DNA of 64,000 bases from Enoplolaimus lenunculus (GCA_030248215.1 JASANG010003356.1:249007-313006); one strand, 5' to 3'; positions 41,101 through 46,295 are shown, counted from the stretch's first letter. Notes: a model not told the origin generated them from the sequence alone. Numbers and translations are program-made.

Positions 41101-42420
41101 ATGTTTGAAGATGGTTCGAATATTGCTGCAAGTCGTACGATTTCAAATGCAAACATGTACAATAACAATCACACTGATCTCAGTACAATGCGAACAGCTC
41201 AAACAGAACCGTCACGCCAAAGTTACATGCCATCTTCAGCTGATTCGGTTGTTTCGCCTAGCGTCAGATATAATTCGTCATTATATTCTGAGTAAAGTTA
41301 CAATTTGTGATAAACGTATTTACATCGCAGACAAAATGTTACCCAATATATAGAACGTGATAAAACGTAACCCAGCTGCACCATTTATAACTTGAACTCC
41401 GCATGATGCATTTATTTGCATGGCGTGCACGGTATACACAGAGTTGAGGATCCGATTTAAGAGGTTTACATATTTGAAAAGTCATTAAACGTAATTTGAA
41501 GACTAAATCTAAAAATATTTGGTTTTGTGATGAACTCGTAATGATTTCGCTAGCAAAATTGACAACGACTTAGGTGCAGAGAAACAACTTTAAGTCAAAG
41601 CTGACTTAGCGGATCTTTGACTTAAAAAGTCACAAAACATACAAAAATTTTCAATATCCAACCATTTTTGGGCAAACGCTGGCTGGGGGAATCTCCGAAA
41701 AGACCCCGAAAAATGGGAATGCGCCCCATTTTTCATAGGTTCTTCATATCACCACCCATGCACTAAACGTAATTAAAATGTTAAGTTAAGAAGTCAAAAC
41801 GAAACTTAAGTCATGTCTCTGGAACCCAGCCAAGAACAATTAATATTAATATTTGGTCTTTTTATTCGTTTCAAATAATAACAAACACTTAATTTGATTT
41901 TTGATATTATTTTTATTCCAGCACATTACCACAGCATTCAATTATTTCGTCATCGACGCAAAACTCTGAGTCAATCCCTGCATCCGGCGGAAGCAACCGG
42001 AACCGAGGACCGGTAGCTCAACAAAGCAAACCCCAAGCTCATTCACGAAATACTTCCGGTTCCGCAATATCGTTCAACGATTCTCACGGGCGTCAACGCG
42101 CTCCTCAAGGACGAACCAGAACCCAAGGATGCGACGGTGTCGCCAGTGCAATAGTACCTGATTATTCTAAAATTTCATCCTCAAAAACAAGAGAACACAA
42201 AGGAAGCAATCCACCACCGGGTAAGACCTGAATTGTTCGACCCATAATTCCTTTTGTTCGATGGCTCATAGACAGCTTGGCGCCTAGAGCTAGTGAGAAA
42301 TTTGATTACTTCTTGGGACAGCAGAGAGCTAAACCTAATACATATAAAGCAGGGCACACAACCGATGGACTGCCTCCGACGTTAGCTCCGGGACACACTC
42401 GACCTCTGGCTCCATATTGA
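3076..42420 (+). CDS. Large cadherin of CDH23/PCDH15 type, 40 coding exons
   Basis: A type I membrane adhesion protein of 2,035 residues in my hand-built model; all 40 exons join in phase (6,108 nt). Visible in order: signal peptide (1-25), about 11-12 extracellular cadherin repeats (38-1651), a membrane-adjacent domain (1652-1754), a transmembrane helix (about 1767-1791) and a Ser/Asn/Gln-rich tail (1792-2035). Cadherin linkers IDDVNDAAPTF, LDENDNVPKF, IDDVDDNNPQF and IDINDNSPQF are clear. No EGF or laminin-G domains appear, so it is not Fat or Dachsous. Repeat number and the membrane-adjacent domain point to the PCDH15/CDH23 group, which in vertebrates forms hair-cell tip links. Orthology to either is not shown. 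Introns are full of MITEs. The least certain parts are the junction of exons 8-9 and the end of exon 16. Confidence 0.88.
3347..3490. mobile_element. MITE family A, TTAGGC core
   Basis: Lies in cadherin intron 1. The ends are CCCATGTATTGAACAAGGTC and, inverted, a decayed GTCTTGTTTTATACACGGG. The core is GTTTAGGCTTAGGCTTAGG. It matches the well-kept copy at 43382-43527. Confidence 0.7.
4098..4246. mobile_element. MITE family K, ends GGCCCGTAGCCAG
   Basis: Terminal inverted repeats GGCCCGTAGCCAG and CTGGCTACGGGCC flank 149 bp in cadherin intron 2. A second good copy is at 39132-39299 and a decayed one is near 1080-1215. Confidence 0.7.
4675..4855. mobile_element. MITE family A copy, decayed
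   Basis: Contains CAGAACAGGGCTGTAACAGT, a short CCTAAGCC core, and the inner end CTCTATTGCAGTCCTGCAG followed by AAAACGTTCCGCC, as in other family A copies. It lies in cadherin intron 3. Confidence 0.55.
5410..5573. repeat. Long imperfect hairpin, 164 bp
   Basis: The left arm CACCAGGTGACTTTGGAGGG, then GGTAGTGT, is mirrored by ACACTACCCCCTCAAAAGTC and AACTGGTG at the right. The loop holds three decayed repeats of GGACACTGAAGCTTTTT. It lies in cadherin intron 4 and is probably a small MITE. No other copy was noticed in this window. Confidence 0.6.
6195..10954 (+). CDS. Cadherin exons 5-10: EC2-EC3
   Basis: Exons 6195-6332, 7190-7261, 8488-8631, 8747-8811, 9201-9411 and 10766-10954 (residues 187-459). 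Linker-like strings IEFDDISNDLPAMY and IVVFPPDTEPVLF mark repeat ends, but calcium motifs are weak. Exon 8 ends in phase 2 with GCATG before GTAAGT. The acceptor of exon 9 could be at 9201 or 9204; the obvious TTTTAG at 9192 would create a stop, so I chose 9201. An extra small exon between exons 8 and 9 cannot be excluded. Confidence 0.75.
6334..6572. mobile_element. MITE family E, GC-rich, abutting a splice donor
   Basis: Ends TAAGGATTGCGCTATACT and, inverted, GTATAGCGCAACCGTAA. The GC-rich arms are built of CGCCG words. The left end begins inside the exon 5 donor (TCG then GTAAGG), so the element supplies most of the donor consensus. Confidence 0.65.
7391..7765. mobile_element. Dispersed element, family F
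   Basis: The left end GGGTTTCTGAAACACTACTT is followed by AAGTACG words. The right end is TTAAGTAAATACTTGAG followed by ATTTCAGAAGC. Relatives lie at 40226-40540, at 32440-32560 (inverted) and as an end fragment at 48918-48942. Confidence 0.5.
8085..8340. mobile_element. MITE family B, TTAGGC core, inverted
   Basis: Begins GGCCCATGTTACTTTAATGG and ends AATCTACTGTTACGCCCC. The core holds three successive TTAGGC runs separated by CTTTTGCAACG. It lies in cadherin intron 6. Confidence 0.65.
8872..8950 (+). ncRNA. Possible tRNA-derived SINE head
   Basis: GGTGTAGAGGTAGCAGG resembles a tRNA A box, and TCGAAGTTCGCTTC about 45 bp on resembles a B box. The cloverleaf is not complete. It lies in the intron between cadherin exons 8 and 9. 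This is a weak call. Confidence 0.25.
9625..9822. mobile_element. MITE family A, TTAGGC core
   Basis: Ends ACCCATGTATAGAACAAGGC and, inverted, ACTGTTGCATACATGGGCC. The core holds two CCTAAGCC runs separated by GTAAGGATGAG. It lies in cadherin intron 9. Confidence 0.7.
9853..10120. mobile_element. MITE family M, copy 1
   Basis: Begins ACACGAGTGTGCAACT and ends AGTTGCAAACTCTTGT, with inner ACCAGCGCGCGTTG and CAACGCGTGCTGG also inverted. Three more copies follow at 14570, 15834 and 16257. Confidence 0.6.
10531..10740. mobile_element. MITE family C, mariner-type
   Basis: Begins CACTGCAAAAAAATGGTGAC and ends inverted in TTTTTTGCAGTG. The arms are made of GACTCAATTTG words. Other copies at 25274-25452 and 32862-35539 show TA duplications, typical of Tc1/mariner elements. 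It lies in cadherin intron 9. Confidence 0.75.
11010..11555. repeat. Dispersed repeat with AATTTTTCC words
   Basis: Repeats CCCTACCTTACAATTTTT three times and ends GTTTTTGGATCCGCCTCTGA. The same right end and inner words recur at 20168-20335. It carries a short TTAGGC run at 11190-11212. It lies in cadherin intron 10. Confidence 0.45.
12086..12190. repeat. TTA/TTG trinucleotide microsatellite
   Basis: Runs of ATT and then GTT triplets lead directly into the TTTCAG acceptor of cadherin exon 11, so the microsatellite serves as the polypyrimidine tract region. Confidence 0.75.
12191..16677 (+). CDS. Cadherin exons 11-15: EC4, cysteine-rich
   Basis: Exons 12191-12255, 13731-13905, 14343-14465, 15183-15316 and 16593-16677 (residues 460-653). 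The part encoded by exons 11-12 holds seven cysteines (for example SCTEQ, GACAVC, ATACPD, PECN, SKCW), unusual for a cadherin repeat. The later exons look like a normal second half of a repeat (FFDVDNSTGVVIV, then ITIYVIASDNPG). EC4 is about twice the normal length, so it may be two decayed repeats or one with a large insert. Confidence 0.8.
12570..12840. mobile_element. MITE family D, 271 bp
   Basis: Ends GCCCTATTTACACGTGCAAG and, inverted, CTTGCACATGTGAATGGGGC; the inner arms repeat TTGCAGCTGCAA. Other copies are at 29723-30475, 31765-32038 and 38552-38825. It lies in cadherin intron 11. Confidence 0.75.
13285..13663. repeat. 17-bp minisatellite, about 22 copies
   Basis: The unit is TTTGAAAATACTTTAAA. 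A variant pair (ATACCTTTAATTTG followed by AAAATGCTTT) appears twice, 153 bp apart, exactly nine units, which shows that a block of nine units was copied. It ends about 70 bp before cadherin exon 12. Confidence 0.95.
14093..14288. mobile_element. MITE family H, CAGGGTGC ends
   Basis: Begins CCAGGGTGCCACCGGAATTA and ends inverted in TCCGGTTGCAACCCTGG. The interior is rich in CCGGAACCGG words. Relatives lie at 30807-31220, 46296-46571, 60383-60612 and 61039-62405. It lies in cadherin intron 12. Confidence 0.65.
14570..14855. mobile_element. MITE family M, copy 2
   Basis: Begins CAAGAGTGTGCAACT and ends TGGCACACTCTTGT. Inner arms TGTACCCGGAACGAGTTGCG and its inverted partner are visible. It lies in cadherin intron 13. 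Confidence 0.65.
15004..15142. mobile_element. MITE family E, GC-rich palindrome
   Basis: Ends AAGGGTTGCGCTATTCTTGA and, inverted, AAAAGTATAGCGCAACCTT. The arms are made of GACGTCCGGCGCCGT and GTGACGGACGG words. Very strong hairpin potential. Confidence 0.75.
15352..15599. mobile_element. MITE family A, TTAGGC core, expanded
   Basis: Ends GGCCCATGTAAAGATCAGAG and, inverted, CCCCTGTTCTTTACATTGGCC. The core carries three separate TTAGGC runs, each with the spacer ATTCTTA-CGCTTAGG or a variant. It lies in cadherin intron 14. Confidence 0.75.
15834..16094. mobile_element. MITE family M, copy 3
   Basis: Begins CAACAAGAGTATGCAACT and ends GTTGCGCACTCTTGT. It has the same orientation as copies 2 and 4 and shares the GTACCCGGCACG inner arm with copy 2. 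Confidence 0.6.
16257..16540. mobile_element. MITE family M, copy 4
   Basis: Begins ACGAGAGTATGCAACTCTTG and ends TCAGTTGCACACTCTTGTT. It lies about 50 bp before cadherin exon 15. Confidence 0.6.
16798..17100. repeat. Inverted repeat of AATAGCAGATTGGCC words
   Basis: Left part has GTAGGCCAATCTGCTATTCA and right part has its inverted partner with AATAGCAGATTGACCCACGA. A shorter relative lies at 11690-11745. It lies in cadherin intron 15. Family unknown. Confidence 0.5.
17424..17748. mobile_element. MITE family E with an internal minisatellite
   Basis: Ends TTAAGGGTTGCGCTATACTT and, inverted, TGTATAGCGCAACCCT. Between about 17575 and 17725 a unit of roughly 30-33 bp (GACGGTGACGGACGGCGCC plus a spacer) repeats about four times. 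This copy is more than twice as long as the 139-150 bp copies at 15004 and 21144. It lies in cadherin intron 15. Confidence 0.75.
18086..22942 (+). CDS. Cadherin exons 16-21: EC5 to start of EC7
   Basis: Exons 18086-18164, 18715-18914, 19992-20130, 20639-20778, 21602-21887 and 22664-22942 (residues 654-1027). EC5 opens YYIQMSPKTAQGDIISRVQ, a pattern formed only if exon 16 ends at 18164 in phase 1; the longer end at 18208 breaks the frame. EC6 includes VPCGRNYGEDCVNIP and is long (about 170 residues). EC7 opens YHSTIAENEPEGAYVYQ and carries a Ser/Thr/Asn-rich insert. Confidence 0.82.
18288..18440. mobile_element. MITE family A fragment, TTAGGC core
   Basis: Begins CACATGTAAAGATCCGGGGC and runs GTTTTTCTGTGGGACTGCAA before a TTAGGC run. 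The right terminal repeat is missing; a run of 18 C at 18491-18508 follows. Confidence 0.6.
18491..18508. repeat. Poly-C run of 18
   Basis: Eighteen C in a row within cadherin intron 16, beside the broken end of a family A element. Its exact length may be a sequencing artefact. Confidence 0.8.
19473..19700. mobile_element. Inverted-repeat element, ends CATATTCTCAAATGCG
   Basis: The left end GGGCTCATATTCTCAAATGC and GCACCTAT are mirrored by GATAGGTGCTACTCATATTT and GAGAATATGGG. Fragments recur at 23973-24060, 25908-25995 and 39535-39620. It lies in cadherin intron 17. Confidence 0.6.
19738..19911. mobile_element. MITE family A, TTAGGC core
   Basis: Ends CCCATGTCAAGATCAGTGAC and, inverted, CCCTGTTCTTTACATTGGCC. 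The core is GGCTAAGGCTTAGGCTTAGG. It lies in cadherin intron 17, about 80 bp before exon 18. Confidence 0.72.
20168..20335. repeat. Dispersed repeat bounded by GGATCC words
   Basis: Starts AGCGGATCCAGACCGGGG and ends TTTTTAGATCCGCCTCC, so the ends are short inverted repeats. Inner words match 11010-11555. It lies in cadherin intron 18. Confidence 0.5.
21144..21293. mobile_element. MITE family E, GC-rich palindrome
   Basis: Ends TTAAGGTTGCGCTATACTTT and, inverted, TTTATAGCGCAACCCTTT, with GTGACGGACGGCGC arms. It lies in cadherin intron 19. Confidence 0.7.
22117..22620. repeat. Minisatellite of about 27-28 bp, roughly 18 copies
   Basis: The unit is close to TTTTTCATATTTGAATATA plus TTTCCAAAA. 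It lies between cadherin exons 20 and 21 and ends about 45 bp before the exon 21 acceptor. Confidence 0.93.
23573..23690. mobile_element. Decayed relative of MITE family E
   Basis: TAAGTTTGCGCCATACTTTA followed by GCCGCCGCGCGCCG-like words resembles the left arm of family E. No matching right end is visible. It lies in cadherin intron 21. Confidence 0.35.
23780..27764 (+). CDS. Cadherin exons 22-28: EC7-EC10, the best-kept repeats
   Basis: Exons 23780-23934, 24331-24471, 24916-25032, 25509-25695, 26180-26391, 26563-26748 and 27558-27764 (residues 1028-1429). Classical motifs are intact here: VLNQNDHVPEF, FNIVENTQIGHTLGSV, AIDSDGDKVTY, ALDRETEDVYYLYIRAQD, VLDENDNVPKF, ASDVDADMNGQIQYS, VLDRESRTRHY and IDDVDDNNPQF. 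These carry the DxD, LDRE and DxNDN calcium-binding residues of the family. Exon 28 ends with a loop of three cysteines after the linker. Confidence 0.92.
24170..24226. repeat. AAAT tetranucleotide microsatellite
   Basis: A run of AAATA/AACA words (AAATAAATAAATAAATAAAT and neighbours) in cadherin intron 22. Confidence 0.85.
24676..24843. mobile_element. MITE family B, TTAGGC core
   Basis: Begins TCGCCGTAACAGTAGATCAG and ends CGTAAAAGTAACATGGGCC. The core holds GCGTTGCAAAAACGG between CCTAAG runs. It lies in cadherin intron 23, about 70 bp before exon 24. Confidence 0.65.
25274..25452. mobile_element. MITE family C, mariner-type, TA duplication
   Basis: Begins CACTGCAAAAAATGGTGAG and ends CACCAGTTTTTGCAGTG. 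TA flanks it on both sides (25272-25273 and 25453-25454). It lies in cadherin intron 24, about 55 bp before exon 25. Confidence 0.85.
26080..26110. repeat. Poly-A run
   Basis: About 31 consecutive A in cadherin intron 25, followed by CAAA words. It may be the tail of a short retroposon, but no clear body was recognised. Confidence 0.75.
26816..26886 (-). tRNA. tRNA-like sequence, Thr(GGT)-like, probably a pseudogene or SINE head
   Basis: On the minus strand the D arm is CTCAGTGGTTAGAG, the anticodon stem is GCGGA/TCCGT around loop CCGGTGA, and the T arm is GTGGGTTCGAGCCCCAC. The acceptor stem pairs only 5 of 7. Position 33 is C rather than the near-universal U, and the anticodon would be GGT, which nuclear tRNA-Thr genes normally do not use. 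It lies in the intron after cadherin exon 27. A tRNA-derived SINE or dead copy is more likely than a working gene. Confidence 0.5.
27214..27364. mobile_element. MITE family E, decayed copy
   Basis: CTATACTTTTGATGGACGTC and CGGCGCCGTCCG form the left arm; GGTGACGGACAGTGACCGAC lies in the right arm. The terminal TAAGGGTTGCG is eroded. It lies in cadherin intron 27. Confidence 0.5.
28824..31584 (+). CDS. Cadherin exons 29-32: last two EC repeats
   Basis: Exons 28824-28944, 29335-29580, 30543-30646 and 31390-31584 (residues 1430-1651). Motifs: VSVVENTPIGTPILHAF, FAVDPDSGDKGKINYM, APLDHEFKSTY, IDINDNSPQF, VLAYDPDEVDANVDIEYS and FIIDAVTGQIYAA. Exon 30 carries an in-frame run of seven ACA codons plus ACC, giving eight threonines in a row. 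The last repeat runs directly into the membrane-adjacent domain. Confidence 0.88.
29440..29475 (+). repeat. Coding ACA microsatellite (poly-Thr)
   Basis: In cadherin exon 30, seven ACA and one ACC codon encode an eight-threonine run inside the loop before the final strand of an EC repeat. Length change here would stay in frame by whole codons. Confidence 0.9.
29723..30475. mobile_element. MITE family D, long form, 0.75 kb
   Basis: Ends GCCCTATTCACACGTGCAAA and, inverted, CTTGCACGTGTGAATAGGGC. The interior repeats TTGCAGCTGCAA and CTTACAGCTGCAAG. It is about three times as long as the other copies and fills most of cadherin intron 30. Confidence 0.78.
30807..31220. mobile_element. MITE family H relative
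   Basis: Begins AGGTGGCAACAAAGGTTCAG with runs of GATTCGGATTCG and ends ATTCAGTGCCACCCTGG. A tandem of about 25-28 bp (TGGATTCGGATTCTGCAAAT type) lies at 31130-31200. It is in cadherin intron 31. Confidence 0.5.
31765..32038. mobile_element. MITE family D
   Basis: Begins GCCCTATTCACACATGCAAG and ends CTTGCACGTGTGAATAAGG. About 274 bp in cadherin intron 32. Confidence 0.72.
32862..35539. mobile_element. MITE family C, mariner-type, itself split
   Basis: Begins CACTGCAAAAATGGTGAATC and ends TTTTTTGCGGTG, with TA on both sides (32860-32861, 35540-35541). Its two arms (32862-32946 and 35422-35539) are separated by about 2.5 kb of foreign DNA. Confidence 0.8.
32947..35421. mobile_element. Unclassified 2.5-kb insertion, possible retroelement remnant
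   Basis: It sits in the arm of a family C element and is flanked by a 4-bp CGGC duplication. No terminal inverted or direct repeat was seen. A minus-strand frame at 33873-34157 codes a Pro/Ser/Thr-rich stretch that could be a gag- or ORF1-like start; this is weak. From about 34480 to 35260 the plus strand is very poor in G. The element appears broken and its family is undecided. It is young relative to its two hosts, as it is the innermost. Confidence 0.5.
35843..37770 (+). CDS. Cadherin exons 33-35: membrane-adjacent domain
   Basis: Exons 35843-35931, 37002-37091 and 37641-37770 (residues 1652-1754). About 100 residues lie between the last EC repeat and the transmembrane helix with the pattern hydrophobic strand, helix (QDKLDILRKLETSL), strand, then LELYMVLYDESKRRYLTAEQ and SIKKIADN. 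As I recall the human proteins, CDH23 has ELLIHVVNRDTNRILDVDR and PCDH15 has DLTVYAIDPQTNRAIDRNE at the same place. This domain is known in that group as a ferredoxin-like fold next to the membrane, and is the main reason for the family call. Confidence 0.8.
36032..36294. mobile_element. MITE family A with the longest TTAGGC array
   Basis: Ends TCATGTATACAACAGGGCCG and, inverted, CGGCCCTGTTCTATACATGG. The core has runs of CCTAAG up to seven units, broken by GTAAGGATGAGCGTATTCC. It lies in cadherin intron 33. Confidence 0.8.
37797..38008. mobile_element. MITE family C, mariner-type
   Basis: Begins ACTGCAAAAAATGGTGAATC and ends TCACTATTTTTTGCACTG. It starts 27 bp after the donor of cadherin exon 35. 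Confidence 0.75.
38552..38825. mobile_element. MITE family D
   Basis: Begins GCCCTATTCACACGTGCAAG and ends CTTGCACCTGAGAATAGGGC. It ends about 40 bp before the transmembrane exon. Confidence 0.75.
38867..38991 (+). CDS. Cadherin exon 36: transmembrane helix
   Basis: Codes residues 1755-1795. An uncharged run AALIIIVIILSIFL-like stretch (read as AATIALIIIVIILSIFLLFA) is preceded by acidic and arginine residues (DDEIRRVMS) and followed by CTKSR, giving a single-pass type I orientation. Phase 0 in, phase 2 out. Confidence 0.92.
39132..39299. mobile_element. MITE family K
   Basis: Begins GGCTCGTAGCCAGTTCACCG and ends CCTTTGGCTACGGGCC. It is the partner of the copy at 4098-4246 and lies in cadherin intron 36. 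Confidence 0.65.
39424..42420 (+). CDS. Cadherin exons 37-40: cytoplasmic tail and stop
   Basis: Exons 39424-39515, 41111-41291, 41922-42220 and 42272-42420 (residues 1796-2035), TGA at 42418-42420. The tail is rich in Ser, Asn, Gln, Arg and Pro, with no recognised domain. The acceptor of exon 40 at 42272 (CATAG before ACAGC) is the one that keeps the frame; the CAG five bases on does not. Exon 38 could also end the protein by read-through to TAA at 41294-41296, giving a shorter isoform. The C-terminus RPLAPY is not a PDZ ligand. Confidence 0.75.
40226..40540. mobile_element. Dispersed element, family F
   Basis: Begins GGCTGGGTATCTGAAACCCT, then ACTTAAGTACGAG, and contains GCTAAGCAATTAC as in the copy at 7391-7765. 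It lies in cadherin intron 37. Confidence 0.5.
40611..41023. mobile_element. Inverted-repeat element, ends GGAGGTACGGAAT
   Basis: The left end GGAGGTACGGAATATGGACC, with CCCTAGGAATT, mirrors AATTCCTAGTGGAGTCCAAA and TTCCGTACTTCC. A weaker relative lies at 43783-44129 with AACTCCTTAGGAATTAAATG. It lies in cadherin intron 37. Confidence 0.65.
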
Positions 42421-42694
42421 CGAAGGTTTCGACAATTTGGGTAGTGAATTTTTTGTGTAGATTTTTAATGAAGTGACATTGTTTCAGTGAGCTTAATTGT
42501 GTTAATTAATACTTTTGATATAATTTGAACAATTTTAACTGCTGAGATTTCTCGAAAAAAACTGGCTAAAATGTTTTGTGGCAATATTTTATACATTAAT
42601 ATTGCTAAAATTATCAAATTTGTCATATTTTAAATTATTACTTAAATTTGTTGTTTTGTCTTTTTCAGTAACTCATTTTTTAACTTTAGATATT

Positions 42695-42837
42695 GTTCTT
42701 CATACCATGGCATTGCCCAAACCTGATAAAAGACTGGTAGAGCAAGCGACCAGTAAGCTTGTTGATGGCCTTTTAAATGAATCTACGACAATTCGTCGCA
42801 TGACAACTTGTCGCCCAACAGTGTCCTAAAGCCTATT
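42695..42837 (+). other. Possible alternative last exon of the cadherin
   Basis: After AACTTTAG an open frame starts in the phase that exon 39 needs (G plus AT gives Asp) and reads DIVLHTMALPKPDKRLVEQ and onward to a stop near 42829. Its 3' part runs into an inverted-repeat element, so the last residues would be transposon-derived. It would replace exon 40. There is no direct evidence of use. Confidence 0.2.
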
Positions 42838-42986
42838 AATTAATCTACGCATATAAACTTAAACGTAATCCTAAGCCTAAATCAAAACATGACTGTTTTC
42901 GACCAATTGTCGAGTCGAAGAAATTTCGAATTACAAGTTGTCGGGAGACGAGTGGTGGAGTGACGAATTGTCGTGATACCCTTTTG

Positions 42987-42992
42987 AATAAA
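42987..42992 (+). other. Candidate polyadenylation signal for the cadherin
   Basis: First AATAAA after the stop codon, 567 bp downstream. A second AATAAA is at 43367-43372. Confidence 0.3.
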
Positions 42993-43381
42993 TACATTCT
43001 ATTCGGCAAAGCTGTCATCTTTATGACATGTATTTAAGTTGGCACTTAGTGCAATTTCGCCCAATAGGAATCTTATTCGTGGTAAACTTGCATCCTTTAG
43101 ACCGCTCTGCTGCTAAACATTTATATATAAGCTTCATACTAAATTCCGATTTTGGTTTTCATTTCCAGTATTTTCATCACTTATCCCGTTTTGAAATTTA
43201 TTTATCTATGTATATTTAAGACATAATGTGTTTAAATTTTTATACATACATTTCAAAAGTCAAATGTCACATTTCAGATACCTACTTACCAACGGATGCT
43301 ACACTGCGCTAAATTCAAAGTACACCGGGTGCTTTGAAAGTTCAAATTTTGAAGTTTTTATTAAATAATAAAACGTTTTAA

Positions 43382-43527
43382 AGGCCCATGTATCGAACAG
43401 GGCCGGATCGTTTTCCGGAGGGGCTATAATAGAGTCAGTTTAGACTATTTTTTGCTTAGGCTTAGGTTTAGGCTTAGTAATATGCTTATACTATATACAG
43501 TTCCGGCCCTGTTCTATACATGGGCAG
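43382..43527. mobile_element. MITE family A, best-kept copy
   Basis: Ends CCCATGTATCGAACAGGGCC and, inverted, GGCCCTGTTCTATACATGGG are nearly perfect. The core is GCTTAGGCTTAGGTTTAGGC. At 146 bp this is the simplest form of the family and a good reference copy. Confidence 0.85.
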
Positions 43528-44218
43528 TTTCAAATCGTGCCGGCGGAGGTAAAAAATGAAACATTTGTCCATGTTTAATGGATTAGAAAATTTGTTCGAC
43601 GCCGAAGTTGAATCAAATCCGTGTAAACTTTAATTTTCGCTTAGAAGTTGATTTTATGATGCACGGACAATAACAGCAAGAAGTTTTCGGTCCATATTCA
43701 CTTTTAGAGGCGTATCAATTTTCAAGGCATAGGCTTAGTTTTAGACTTATCCTAAAGCTGAATTTTAGTCGTAAGAATATCCTGATTCTGAACTCCTTAG
43801 GAATTAAATGAAAAGTGGCCTATTGTATAGATGACGACCAGCTGGCTGAGTTGAACGGTACCATTTTTATGGCTGCATGACCAACGGTTCGAATGAATAG
43901 TCCTCGAAATTATAGCAAAAGCAAATTCAGATTTGAAGAGAACGTATCTATCAATCACATCTTTGTAAAATATAAGCTCAACAAGGTTATTCGCAGTCCA
44001 AGTTTGTCAGGCGCTTTCACATGTTTCTATAAAAAATAAAACATTCAATCAGCACGTCCACGTTAACAAAATAAACTACTTTTCAATGAATTCCTAAGGT
44101 TTCCCAGATTCCATACCTGCGCTGAATAGGCATTAAGTATACTCTTAAGACCCTAAAAGTTGGTCGCTTTGCAGGTACAATTTCAAGTAATGTTTTGCCT
44201 GTAATGTTTTGCAAACAC

Positions 44219-44400
44219 ACACTGCAAAAATGGTCAGTCAAATTGACTCTTGCCGAAATAGGCTTTTACGGATTACACAAGCTGAGCCAAATTCGACTCT
44301 GCCAGAGTCAAATTGAACTCACACGAGTCGCTCAATAAATCGAATTTGTCTCTGACTTAGTCGAATCTGACTCAGTTTGTGTAGTCCGGAAAAGCCTAAA
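44219..44400. mobile_element. MITE family C, right end lost
   Basis: Begins ACACTGCAAAAATGGTCAGT and runs to GTGTAGTCCGGAAAAGCCTA, where the family pattern stops before the terminal repeat. Confidence 0.65.
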
Positions 44401-46295
44401 AGGTCTGTACTTTAAGCCCAAGTCTATAAGCACGAGTCTAAACATAAGCCTATTCTAAGCCTACCGGTCTGTAAGCCCATCCAGTCTCTATATCACTCAG
44501 TGGCTATGGCCCTAATTAAACATGGGTACGCATTTTATTTCAATCAGGGTATTTGAAAACTGTCATTGAACTGAACGCGTGTTGCAAATTTAAAAATTTC
44601 AGCAAACTTGAAAAAGTCTTATTGTTCGTCAAATTTGCAACTCGTAAAGTATTCATATATATCACGCGTTAGGCATATATTCATAATGTGCGTTTTGTGT
44701 TATTATATATTTTATTATAAATATTGGCCTATGTTCCTTGTGGGCGAAACAATTTTTCTCGGAACTAATAGAGTAAGCTTAAACTTTGATCTATTTTTTG
44801 CATACCTTTACGTGGAAGTTTAGGCGAAAAGTATGCTTATACTTACTGTTACGACCTTAAAAGTAACATTGGCCCAAATATTCATGTTTTATATCATAGT
44901 TTGAAAATCAGTAAAGAAGTTGGGCGTCTTCGCAAGTTCCAGTGACAAAACTTGTGCAAACTGAATATATTTTGCTGGAGTGAATGTTTCCTTCATTAAA
45001 CTTCTTTTGTTTTTTTCGCCAAGGTTTAGCTTTAGGACCGTAATTCGTGGTTCACGTTATAACTCGGGCAACCTGTTTGTCATGCGATACTTAAAAAGCG
45101 AAAGTAAACATTCAGTTTTAAAAAATTAAAATTTAATTGAAATCATGAGGATCCAAATCCAACGACTCATGTATAAAAATCATTCGAGGGAAAGGTGACA
45201 TTCGATAGAATATCTGCTCTAGCGGTTTAAATCAGACGGTGATAAATCATGTCAACTCGACAATTTCAGGTGGCCAACGCAAGTATTTATTAGTCAGTTG
45301 CGATAATCTTCTAAATCGGACACAGCTCTATTGAGACAGTTGAATAATAAATAACGATTTTTAGAATTGTATGGCTTTTGCGCTCATAACAGTCAGCTTG
45401 TGCATCAGGGCACTTCTCTTAGGGCAACAAGTTAAAAAAGTGCTTAAGAAACGAAAACTGAGGTACACAACCCAAAAAACACAAATTTTGCAGATAAGCA
45501 CAAATTTTTTACTATACTGTGGTTATAATCGGACAAAATATTACCCAACAAGTTAAGAGTGTCTAAATGGTTTCCAAGCTGCCACAGTTTTACCGTGAAC
45601 ACCGCAACCTGTAAATGGAGTCCCAATTCGAGGCAAACTTGAACACGAGTCGCCTCATACGCCAAACTTCAAGTCTTTTCTCTCGCGCGGAAAATGTTTT
45701 CCATCATACAGAACTGTGACAGCGGGATGCTGGACGGCTCCACACATCTCGCCTGCAGTGCATGTCTTCGGATTAGTTTTATCCTTAAAGTGTCCTACAA
45801 CACATTTCACATTTTAGGAAATTTAATGCTCTAAAATGTGTCTGTGAACCTGAAGCGAGGCCACTCAAGAACAATAACAATGCGCAGCCTTTAATATCAA
45901 GACAAAAATACGAGCGAAACACTATGTAAATTCAGGTTTCAAATAAACAAACATAAGCCTAATCCTAAGCATATCGCTCCAAAAGTCTCAAGTCACTATA
46001 CGCCCACTATGCACACGAAGAGTCCTTCAGAGCAAAAAAGCAATGCACTCTATCCGCACAGTTTCGCGACTGCTATCTTAACAGCTAACTGCGGACATTG
46101 CAGTTTCACAGAAACTCTATGCGGACGTGCAATGTTTTGCAAAACCTCATATCGAAAGCAAATGAAATTTTTCTGAAATTGATGTCATTTGAACGGTTCT
46201 GATGGCAAAAAATAGGCCAGAATGTATTGCTTGAACAGCTCCAGACACAATTTCCCATTTCGAATTTTGATTTGGTTTTTGTAAGTTGGCCATCA

